DNA of 64,000 nt from Phaeoceros laevis (lineage: Eukaryota > Anthocerotophyta > Anthocerotopsida > Notothyladales), in contig JBNGIQ010009468.1 in assembly GCA_049999765.1 (NCBI GenBank), positions 61,838 to 125,837 on the forward strand, given 5' to 3'. The notes under the pieces are model-generated. The model did no database searches, was not told the DNA's origin, and was given only the letters and a program-made list of their open reading frames with translations. This document shows positions 54,811 to 63,083 of this stretch, one piece after another (position 1 is the first letter of the stretch; each line of letters opens with the position of its first letter). Made by a program: the position numbers and the translations under genes.

Positions 54811-55263
54811 GTTGCCCTTAGGGTAGGAAAGGAAGGAGGTCTTCATTACGTGCGAGCCTGCGAGGTCACCTTGCCGCCGCTTTCAGGCACGACCTTTTCA
54901 TCTGTTGGCGCTGTTCAGCTATCCTAACCAGGCCCTACGGACCTCAGCAGTACGACATCTCACTCCCGGATCGTGTGCGTTTTACCTTCTTGAAGCTGAA
55001 AGTATGGCATGGATGTCGACCTTTGGTTGTCGTCGGTTCTTTCCTTGTCATGGCTGATTGCACTGCAAAGCCTTATTTTGCGATTCCACGTTTTTCCCGC
55101 ATCACCTGTGATTGAGCGTCTCGTGCTCCATTCAATGCCTTGAACCATGTCCTCCACTAACCCGGAAGCAGTTTCACCCCTTATCATCATTCTTCACATA
55201 TTCGTGGCCGGTGTTTCCAAGGTCGCCAGCTCGATGGAGATAAGGTTGGTAACGATTCCTCTC

Positions 55264-55995
55264 CGGGACTGGGTTGGTTTGCAAGCCTTTCAGGAGGGCT
55301 CTCATCTATTGAGTGCTCCCCTAGAAGGCTTGCAACCCAACCCAGTCCCGGTGTGCTTCAGTTTAAGGTGCTGGCAAGGATTCGGGACAATTGCAGCCTG
55401 CGCGGCCATTGCTCCCGTGATGTGGTCCTGTTGCAGCTTGCGAGGTCTGGATTTGGGCTNNNNNNNNNNTCAGCTTCTTGAATCTTTCTGACAGCGACAG
55501 TGGGGATGTTGCTAGGGTGCAACAGCTGGCCAACATGCTGGCTAACAGAAGCACACTGGAGTCACTGTGGATGCACACTGGAGTCACTGTGGATGCACAC
55601 TGGAGTCACTGTGAATGCGTGAGTACGGGAGTACGGGACTGGGTTAGTTTGCAAGCCTTTCAGGAGGGCTCTCATCTATGAGTGCTTCCCTAGAAGGCTT
55701 GCAACCCAACCCAGTCCCGGTGTGCCTCAGTTTAAGATGCTGGCAAGGGTTCGGGACAGTCGCAGCCTGCGGGGCCATTGCTCCCGTGATGTGGTCCTGT
55801 TGCAGCTTGCGAGGTCTGGATTTGGGCTGAGTTGAGAGGACTTGAAAAGGGTTTTGTCACATCACGGAAGCCCTGCGAACCAGGACAGCTCTCTGCTTCT
55901 TGAATCGTTCTGACAGCGACAGTGGGGATGTTGCTAGGATGCAACACCTGGCCAACATGCTGGCCAACAGAAGCACACTGGAGTCACTGTGGATG
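55264..55995. repeat. Duplicated block carrying a 26-bp-arm hairpin
   Basis: Copy one starts at 55264 and copy two at 55634. Each opens with an inverted repeat: CGGGACTGGGTTGGTTTGCA...CTT on the left and AAGGCTTGCAACCCAACCCA...CCG on the right. The arms are 26 bp, with one mismatch in copy one and two in copy two, and the loops are 35 and 34 bases (55264-55350; 55634-55719). Both copies continue through GTGCTGGCAAG-like sequence, CGGCCATTGCTCCCGTGATG and CTTGCGAGGTCTGGATTTGG to leucine-rich-repeat-like sequence. Copy one is interrupted by the 10-N join exactly where copy two has about 65 extra bases. Confidence 0.85.
55460..55469. other. Short assembly join (10 N)
   Basis: Ten N inside copy one of the duplicated hairpin block. 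The second copy suggests about 65 bases are missing here. Confidence 0.9.
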
Positions 55996-56003
55996 CGTGA
56001 GTA
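55470..56003 (+). pseudogene. Leucine-rich-repeat (ribonuclease-inhibitor-like) fragments
   Basis: Two copies of one LRR-like unit are visible: LNLSDSDSGDVARVQQLANM followed by LANRSTLESLWM near 55478-55575, and RSDSDSGDVARMQHLANMLA with STLESLWM near 55900-55997. The pattern, a strand 'LNLS' then a helix 'VQQLANMLANxSTLESL', fits the RNI type found in NLR-like and ROCO proteins. No start codon, other repeats or partner domain is intact, and stops surround both. These are remnants of a larger gene copied with the hairpin block. Confidence 0.5.
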
Positions 56004-56669
56004 CGGGTGGATGTGGTTGGCGCCAAGGTGGTTGCAGATGCTTTGGCGCTCACAACGGCAGTCAGGGCTCTTTTGCTGGGATGGCTGGGGGCTGATGAGA
56101 ACACAACCAGGCACCGCAGTGATCTGCCCTGTTGTCAGCTTTGAGCCCTCCACTGTGGCAGGAGGAGGATCCACGGTGTGCTGGCCCGGCCAGCTTCCGA
56201 CCAGACTGTGGAACCGCTTTCCGGGTCTAACTCTTTGGTCTTGGAGGGCTGGGCGTCGTTGGACGATGACATGTTCAAAGATTTAATGGAGTCTTCTGCA
56301 AGAGAAAACCAATCTTGTCAACATCAGAGCACATGCTGGAAAGGATAATGGAGGGCCGAAACCATCAAGCAAACTTTGAGAAGAAACGTACAAGTGGGGG
56401 CATATGTACCCTTGTTTCGGCACAACTTCACCGGATCCCATGGCTGGACGCCTTTGGTTATGTGGCTCTGCCTTCGCAGGTACCGAAAGGTATAACCTCT
56501 GCAAATCTGAGCCCTTCTATTGTTTAACAGTAGGGAGCCTAACATTTCCGATCTCTGCATCTTGTCGTTGGATGCGGGCAAGCGAACGCTGAGGCATAAC
56601 ATGGTCTTGTCGCCACAAGCATAAAAACAAGGAAAAAAGCTTTCCAGATGCTTCACCCATCGGTTCTAG

Positions 56670-57303
56670 GCTGCACAAAATGCAATGTGGCCGACCTCGT
56701 TTCACCCAAACTCCTGGTGAGTTGCCTGGTATTGAGTAGCCATATGGCGTGGACTATGGTTCTGCCGTGCATTATAATGAGATAACTTGGTCTGGCAGTG
56801 CAAGTTTGGGAATAGTGGACACTGCAGATGAAGAGCTTTAGGAAATGTGTACATTTATGAAGCTAGCAATCAACCAGGCCCGTCTTGCCCAAAGGTATCG
56901 CCAGGTATCGACGTTTTGCACTGCTTTAGGCAAATGTTGGAGATACCTTACCCTTGCTGAACTGCGGTACATTGTCTTAATGCGTTGTTGATACCCCTTG
57001 TCTGATTTTGACCCTCTGTAATGCAGCCTGGAAATGGTGTGGTGCTTGTGGATCCTGAGTTGAATATCGTCATTGCTGCTGCACATGACGAGACAAGAGG
57101 CGGATTTGATGCACAGACAGGCTGTGCCACATCCCAGCTGCAACACGTACTTTTGGAAGGGCCTCCAATGATGTGGATGCACACAGTGTCGAAAGCATTA
57201 CAACATCAGACGAGGAGCTGAACATACCAGCACAAGGTTTTTGCTGGCATCCCCTGCGTCATGGTTGCAATCGGAAGGTCTGCTAAAAGGGATTGTGAGC
57301 TGG
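56670..57303 (+). pseudogene. TAD3 (ADAT3) 3' part, reversed relative to its 5' part
   Basis: TAD3 is the non-catalytic partner of TAD2 in A-to-I conversion at tRNA position 34. On the plus strand one finds AQNAMWPTSFHP, then ADEEL and FMKLAINQARLAQR, NGVVLVDPELNIVIAAAHDE and VMVAIGRSAKRDCEL. This is the order expected for the middle of TAD3, including the deaminase-fold strand VVLVDP and the VMVAI helix. The final zinc-binding segment with Pro-Cys-x-x-Cys is not found. Frames shift between pieces, partly through introns. The matching 5' half lies on the opposite strand at 57960-58762, so the gene is rearranged and very likely dead. Confidence 0.6.
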
Positions 57304-57397
57304 GTCCGCTTGTGACTTCAACAGACAACAACATCAATGGTCGCATCAATGGTCGCTTGAGTAAGCTGAGCTCATCTCGGAACCTCTGTATTACTGG

Positions 57398-57637
57398 TTA
57401 CCTACTTGTATTGAAAGGCTCAAGAATGTCATTATTGAAAATAGTCTTGCCATCAGCTGTTGTCATGTAATGCCGCCCATCAAATTTGGCACATCCATGA
57501 GCATTCACAGAGCACTGGAAACAATCATTCTCAGAAAGATCCGGAGGCTTGGCTAGCCGTTCAATGTCGTTCACCAACTTCTCTTTGGTTTTGTCATCCA
57601 AGCGGTATGCTTGGAACAGTACAAGGTTTACCAACAA
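57398..57637 (-). pseudogene. Fragment of an unknown gene, related to the TMEM208-chimera tail
   Basis: The minus strand reads LVNLVLFQAYRLDDKTKEKL, then LAKPPDLSENDCFQCSVNAH and GRHYMTTADGKTIF. The stretch from PDLSE to TADGK closely matches the tail attached to the TMEM208-like fragment at 54300-54440, and the DNA of the two is similar over about 140 bp (TACTTGTATTGAAAGGC-like to TCCGGAG). I do not recognise the family. Two copies 3 kb apart show that the same foreign exon was spread through this region. Confidence 0.5.
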
Positions 57638-57759
57638 TTCAAGAGGTCCAGGGTCTAAAAGGTTGTCAGCTTACTCAAATCCACCTGCTAATAACCCAAT
57701 TTCGAGGACTGGAGTCCATGCGAACTAGTCGATCTGAAGAGCTCAAGATAATTCTTCAC

Positions 57760-57846
57760 AAGCTCCTCTTCAAGCACTCTTCAAGCACTGCCTGGCTCTG
57801 TCTGTGGGCACACAGGCAGAACCAGGCAGTGCTTAAAGAGGAGCTG
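57760..57846. repeat. Long imperfect inverted repeat (hairpin)
   Basis: Left arm AGCTCCTCTTCAAGCACT, an 11-bp duplication CTTCAAGCACT, then GCCTGGCTCTGTCTGTG. The right arm CACAGGCAGAACCAGGCAGT continues GCTTAAAGAGGAGCT. Apart from the 11-bp insertion the arms pair with only a few mismatches and a loop of a few bases. Confidence 0.85.
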
Positions 57847-57959
57847 GTAGGATAGGAAAGAGATAATCCTGCAAACTTCGGAACTTACCTTGTCCGGCCA
57901 AATCCCAAATGGTAATCTCTATAAGTCGTCATTGTGCAGCTATTCAATCACAAGGCCTT

Positions 57960-58762
57960 GGTTCGGATGGGCGGTGGATGGCAGCTTCATGCTCTGGTAC
58001 CTAGTGGCAATGAAGAAATGAAGAGCCTGTGAGGTTGATTACACTTTCCATAAACACAATCACGACTCTCTAAGGTTCAGGAACTTGAGCAAATGGCTTA
58101 CCCTTGACAGAAAAGGGTGCAACTCATAGCCTTTCACCAACTTCGCTACCTCCTCGGGCAAGTTGGTAATCTCATGATCCAAATCGGCACTCTCAGCATG
58201 ACACAAAATTATGCTTAACACTATCCCTCCTGAAAAACAAACCGAACTTACTCAGACCAACTTGTCCATTAACCAACAAGACCAGCAAATGCAGTCCATA
58301 GATACTTTCATCACACTTCAAAAATATGACGTGAGAGCTACCTTGAACTGATTTTCGTCTCACACGTTTCACATGGCCTAGGGTTGGCAATGGAGATTTG
58401 GCATTCAACTCCCTGCACAAGAAGCACCTAATGCGGTCAGAAAGCTTCTTCACAGGTTTACTCCTACCTCAACATCACTATGTTTAGCCAGGTAGAAGCA
58501 ACGCAAAGACGAGGCCATACCAGAAAATTAAAGACTAGGCAACGTATGCACCTAGTGAGGAGGCTCGCACACTTGGGCTCGATATCGGCGGCAAGCACGT
58601 TGACTGTGAAACAAAAGAAACATATGCAGGTAAATAGGCATTGCTGCCTGAGTTCAGCTGAACGCTGAACCAAAGTGCGTAGGTGTTCAGACCTGCAGCC
58701 GAAGGGTCCCGAGGCACCCCCGGAATGTGCTGGAGATGCCAACTGGTGTAGTGTACCTCCAT
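57960..58762 (-). pseudogene. TAD3 (ADAT3) 5' part
   Basis: Exons on the minus strand join in phase: 58693-58762 (ATG 58762, MEVHYTSWHLQHIPGVP), 58552-58603 (VNVLAADIEPKCASLLTR), 58342-58412 (ELNAKSPLPTLGHVKRVRRK) and 58102-58229 (GGIVLSIILCHAESADLD, then ITNLPEEVAKLVKGYELHPF). A start of the next exon near 57987 reads VPEHEA. This matches the N-terminal domain of plant TAD3, including the phrase 'VNVLAAxIEPK' and 'HVKRV'. After VPEHEA the expected WPTSFHP segment does not follow on this strand but lies 1.3 kb away on the other strand. The first four exons are clean, so the break looks recent. Confidence 0.65.
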
Positions 58763-58778
58763 GGCCGAAGCGTGAAGA

Positions 58779-58921
58779 AAGGTTTAGGGCGTTGAAGGCC
58801 ATATCATGACGGAATTACGGGTGCCTCATGAGATTCTTCTGAAACCTCATGATGACCGTCAGTTCAGTACTTCGTGCTTCCCCGAAATGTTTAGGCCTAC
58901 GAACTTCAACGCCCTAAACCC
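58779..58921. repeat. Inverted repeat at the TAD3 5' end
   Basis: GGTTTAGGGCGTTGAAG at 58781 and CTTCAACGCCCTAAACC at 58904 are exact inverse copies of 17 bp, about 106 bp apart. They lie just upstream of the TAD3 start and mark a local inverted duplication. Two copies of GCTCCATAATAGCATA follow at about 58940 and 58970. Confidence 0.85.
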
Positions 58922-59204
58922 TTACCATGTCAGTGAGCATGCTCCATAATAGCATATTTCTGTTGCTCCACGCTCCATAATAGCATAGTTTTGTTGGCAA
59001 GCGCTGATAGGTTAGTATGATGGAAGATATATGCTGCGAGTTCTGGTGTTTGATGCTATCACCACTTGAGCTGCCGGCTGAAGTATTAACCAGTGAAGTT
59101 GGGGATGGACAGACCAGTAAGACCAGGCGATCCCGCCAGCTGGCCTTTTGAGGTCCGTTTCCAAATCACACCTCATGAAGGTGACACCTTACTGCTGCCT
59201 CTAG

Positions 59205-59759
59205 GATGGTGCACACTGCACACAATTGAACGAAGGTACTGCACTGCTGCGAGCATCTACGGACAGTCTTAAACATGATTCAGCCTTGGCAATCAAATTG
59301 GAGGAGCAAGCAGAACAGTTGAAGGAGCTGCAGACAGAGCTTAGTCAGAAGATACAGGCTATTACTAACCTCAACATTCAGCTTGGTAGACGGGATAATG
59401 AGCTACACTTGTTACATGGACATAAGTTCCTTGCAAATGGACACGACAAAGTGTTGACGATCACAGGTGAGGAACAACAGCTCCAAACAGCAAATGTAAG
59501 TGCCGCAGTCAAAACTGCTACATTTCACTGTTGTGAACATCTTACGTCAAACATAGAGATCCTTCAAAGAGAGAATGCAAGGCTGAAGACAAGCTTATCA
59601 GCTGAATCAGCTGCTGACAATCCCGAAATGCTGGGGAGGGAAGAAGATATTCAGCTTGACCTCTGTGAGGTTTACAAGATGCATACAAAATGGAAATGGA
59701 GGGCATGTTATTTGCGACAGGAAGTCCCCACTTCTTTTTACAGGTACACTCAGCACTGA
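59205..59759 (+). pseudogene. Coiled-coil gene fragment, unrecognised
   Basis: From a TGCCTCTAG acceptor at 59205 the plus strand reads DGAHCTQLNEGTALL, then LKHDSALAIKLEEQAEQLKE and LQTELSQKIQAITNLNIQLG, a heptad-like coiled coil. A donor-like AAAT|GTAAGTG lies near 59494. A second helix-rich part reads EHLTSNIEILQRENARLKTS. No start codon and no known domain are present. I do not recognise the family; it looks like one or two exons of a larger coiled-coil protein. It could equally be part of a real gene with unseen exons, but its neighbours are all broken copies. Confidence 0.4.
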
Positions 59760-59928
59760 AAGATCGCTTGTCAACTGCAGCGGAACGGCAGGCGGCCATG
59801 GGAAGCAGGGGGATGCCGGGCATAAAACCCGGCCCTTGCTCAGCTTCCTTGATGCGGCGCGAATGCACAGCTTATTATCTGAAGATCTGGTTCCAGGTTG
59901 CTACTGCATATTTGCCTGGCCTACGTAG

Positions 59929-60081
59929 TTGGTTTCTCCACTGAATGAAGTAGGCCTGTCCTACACGTACGTGTAGTTGGTTTCTCCACTGAATGAAGTA
60001 GGTAACGGATGACCGTCATAACANNNNNNNNNNTTGGTTTCTCCACTGAATGAAGTAGGTAACGGATGACCGTCATAACAG
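59929..60081. repeat. Threefold repeat around a 10-N join
   Basis: TTGGTTTCTCCACTGAATGA starts at 59929, 59977 and 60034. The second and third copies share all bases through GTAACGGATGACCGTCATAACA, and the ten N at 60024-60033 lie exactly between them. Either the assembler duplicated one end when joining, or a true tandem repeat broke the assembly. Confidence 0.9.
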
Positions 60082-60095
60082 GCTTGGGTTTGCAG

Positions 60096-62160
60096 GAAGA
60101 TTTTGAAAACTTCTGGCTGTCATGCCCCTGGGAGGACGATATGAAGTACGCACAAGATGTTTGTGATGAGGTCGCTGTTCCTTCCTAATGTGTGTCATGT
60201 AAGCCCTTTCATATTCTTATGCTTCGATCTGCTGTTTGATAGTGTGTTAGAGCTTAGACTGCCCCATGCTTGTGTCATGTATGCTGCTGATCGAGTTGCA
60301 CCGTCTACTCATGCTGCCATTTGTTGCTGTTGGTCAGGTGGGAGTAGATTTTGAAAGTTGTTCATCTTACTGATGAGTATTGGTCTAAAGTGGTACGTAG
60401 TTTCCGGTTGGGACCTTGTGATTTACGAAGTACTTCGCCATTTGAATACCAGATCTAAACAGCAAGAATGGTAAATCCAGTACCACATTTGTGCATGTGC
60501 CATGTTCTGAAAGCCGTAGAGTTACTGCAGGTTTCCACAGCATATTAGAAATCAAAGCCGGGAGAACGCCAAATCCAGACATTTTGTGCAACACAAGGAT
60601 AAAGTTTGGTACGCGAAGTTCTAACAAACATGCCCACAAATGGCTGCCTTTGTTTGTGCATGTGCCTTAACTAACAGATTCATTGGCAGGCTCATTCCTT
60701 GACTACATCAGTTCTAAGCAGTTTGATAGGGTGGTGTCGGGTCACTATGCAACGGTTGACCGCATGGTTTCACCAACTAAGGCCATGCATTCAGTTTTGA
60801 AGCTTTCTGCTGATGAGGTTCTTGCTCCGCGAATTCCTGTCGGTTTTTGGTGCAAAGCAAGATGCACTCTAGTTTTGTATGAGTTGTCTGCAGAGCAGAA
60901 AACGAAGTGTTTGCCGTCTTTTCTTGGAGAGACCGCTCATAAGTCATAGATTATATAGAAATCGGCTAAAGCTTTTTGTGTTAACAGATAAAAGATCAAA
61001 CATATTTTCTTCCGCATCTTTCGCAAGCATAGCTATCGAAGCTACTATTCCCTTTGGGTGGATTGTCTAAGGTTTGTTGACAGTTCAGCTTCTCACTCGT
61101 TTGCTAGATCCACAGCTGTTTCCAATTCGGATTCTGTTGAGTTCATGCTGTTCTTCTGTCCGTTGATTTTTTGCCTCGAAGCCTGGAGTTCAGGAGATTG
61201 CAGATGCCCTGAATCTTCTCAACAAAGAGAGAAACGATTCACAGGGAATTTGTTTCCTGGGTAAGGTATGTGCTGTGATTCTAGTAACATAGTTCCTGGG
61301 TAAGGTATGTGCTGTGATTCTAGTAACATAGTTACAAGTCCTACTCAGCTGTCCTGGGAAGACAGTGAAAGTACTCGCTAAGGATGCTTATTAGTTTTGG
61401 TTAATGACGTCATTTGGTTATGAGCAGGATGGATGAAACTTTGAGTATTGTTGTTCCAATTTGCAGTTTGATCTGAATCTACGCACTTGCCTTTTACGGT
61501 GTAGGTGAGATTCGGCGAGTTCATTGCCAAACACCTTGGTGAGAGTGAAGGGCGACTCATCGAAGCAGAAACTGGGGTTCTACTAGGCAAGCACAATGGT
61601 TTTTGGTTCTACACAATTGGTCAGCGGCATGGGCTCAGGCTCCCTGATGGCCCATGGTAATGAGCCTTCCGCCTAGTCCTACTTACCCTTGGATGAGAAG
61701 CATCACACCGTTTTCTTAACCTTCAACGCCTCATGTGCAGGTTTGTGGTTGCCAAAGCTACAGTGAGAATGTGGTTTTCATCTCTAAAAACTACACTCAG
61801 GATAAGCAGAGAAGTTCGTTCCGTGTCAGGTCCTTGAACTGGCTGTCTGGTCACCCACCGGAAACCTTGGCTAATCTTCGCTGCAAGGTACACCTGTTTG
61901 ATGGTACCCCTACGCCCTGTTGTCCTTTCATCTGCCTTGTGCCTTTTGTTTTCAACATCTCATCGTATGAGTTCCTCCTATGTCTTACTCCAGGTCCGAC
62001 ATGGTCCAAGGTTTTACGGTTGCAGTTTTGAAAGAAGATGACCACGGGCTTGCACCAGGACAATTTGCAGCATTGCAGCATTTCAATTGTGCTGTACTGC
62101 TGGTCCTGGCAACTGATACGCTGTGCGTTGCAAGCGCCTCACACTACGAAGAAACTGCGT
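60096..62160 (+). pseudogene. tRNA-specific 2-thiouridylase (MnmA/TRMU-like), frameshifted
   Basis: The enzyme puts sulfur on U34 of organelle tRNAs. Pieces in order are FENFWLSCPWEDDMKYAQDV (60096), VGVDF / KVVHLTDEYWSKVV (60340), SILEIKAGRTPNPDILCNTR (60540), GSFLDYISSKQFDRVVSGHY (60691), EIADALNLLNKERNDSQGIC (61190), and VRFGEFIAKHLGESEGRLIE (61506) with GFWFYTIGQRHGLRLPDGPW. Last come SENVVFISKNYTQDKQRSSF (61757), VRHGPRFYGCSFE and EDDHGLAPGQFAA (62040). Single-base frame changes lie after VGVDF and after FVVAKA, and a deletion joins SFE to LKEDD. The ATP-binding start SGGVDSS is not found upstream. Together these say pseudogene; assembly indels could explain some but not all breaks. Confidence 0.7.
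61254..61331. repeat. 39-bp tandem duplication covering a splice donor
   Basis: TTCCTGGGTAAGGTATGTGC, continuing TGTGATTCTAGTAACATAG, occurs twice in a row (61254 and 61293). The unit contains the exon end TTCCTGG and its donor GTAAGG in the thiouridylase copy, so two identical donors lie in tandem. Confidence 0.9.
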
Positions 62161-63083
62161 GCAGGTGGACGGTGTCTGAGGTGAGTATGAAGTGGGGAAC
62201 AATCCGCCGATGCAATTGCTGTTTTGCCTCTATATTCTGCAGGAGTTAGATACAGCTTCCAACTGTGCTCAATGAAGTCTCCAATTGGAAACTCAGTTGA
62301 GCCCGCCAGCCCTAGTCGCAATGCGACGGTCTTCGTAGACGGTCAGACCGACAGTCTTGGGAAGAGCCGAGCGCCTTGGCGGGACAGGAACAGGGTTGGG
62401 GATGGTATTTGCCGATCTGACCTTGCTGCACCGGTCCTTGCTGCTAACAGTGCGAATTTTGTTCATTGTTCCGTCGGTTCTCCTGGATTTAGAGTAGCAG
62501 ACGGAAGCAGCGACACTCAGCGTCATTGCAATAGCAGCGTAAATGTTTACAATGCAACTACTGGACCCTGACTCAGAGGTCACATTATTTCATGGTTTTT
62601 AATGTGCAACCAAACAAAAAACCTTCCAGTGTTCTCAACCTATACAACCTTCTTCCCATCGGTCATCAGCCGTGCCAAAACGGTGTAGTGAGCCTCAAAC
62701 AACGGCCAAGGGAAGGCCGGCCTTGCACACCTCGATGGGGGATATCGCCCAGGTGTAAGGATTCGAAGGAAAGGCGGAGCAATGGCAGAAAAACGGTAAC
62801 TAACCCCACCCGATCCCTACAAGGAGACGACACTGTTGACGTCACACTTGCCCTTGGCTTGAACTGTTCAGCCTTCGGTTCGTCCAATCTACTACTGTAT
62901 ATGGTTTGATGCCACCTATTTGTATTCTAATTAGGAGGATATCACATATCACCTTGTGCTCATCTTGTGCTCACCTAGCTCAGCTTGGGCGAGTATAACT
63001 TTAGGTTTCAAGACTGCCAGTGGTATCCCGTTCACTTCAATGCGCAGGCCTCAGAGAAGGCCGAGGAGTACTAACTTAGTGCG
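62161..63083. other. Intergenic, nothing recognised
   Basis: Promoter side of the wall-protein gene. A 115-residue frame at 62224-62571 is open but resembles no family known to me and has no good start context. No repeats were noticed. Confidence 0.5.
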
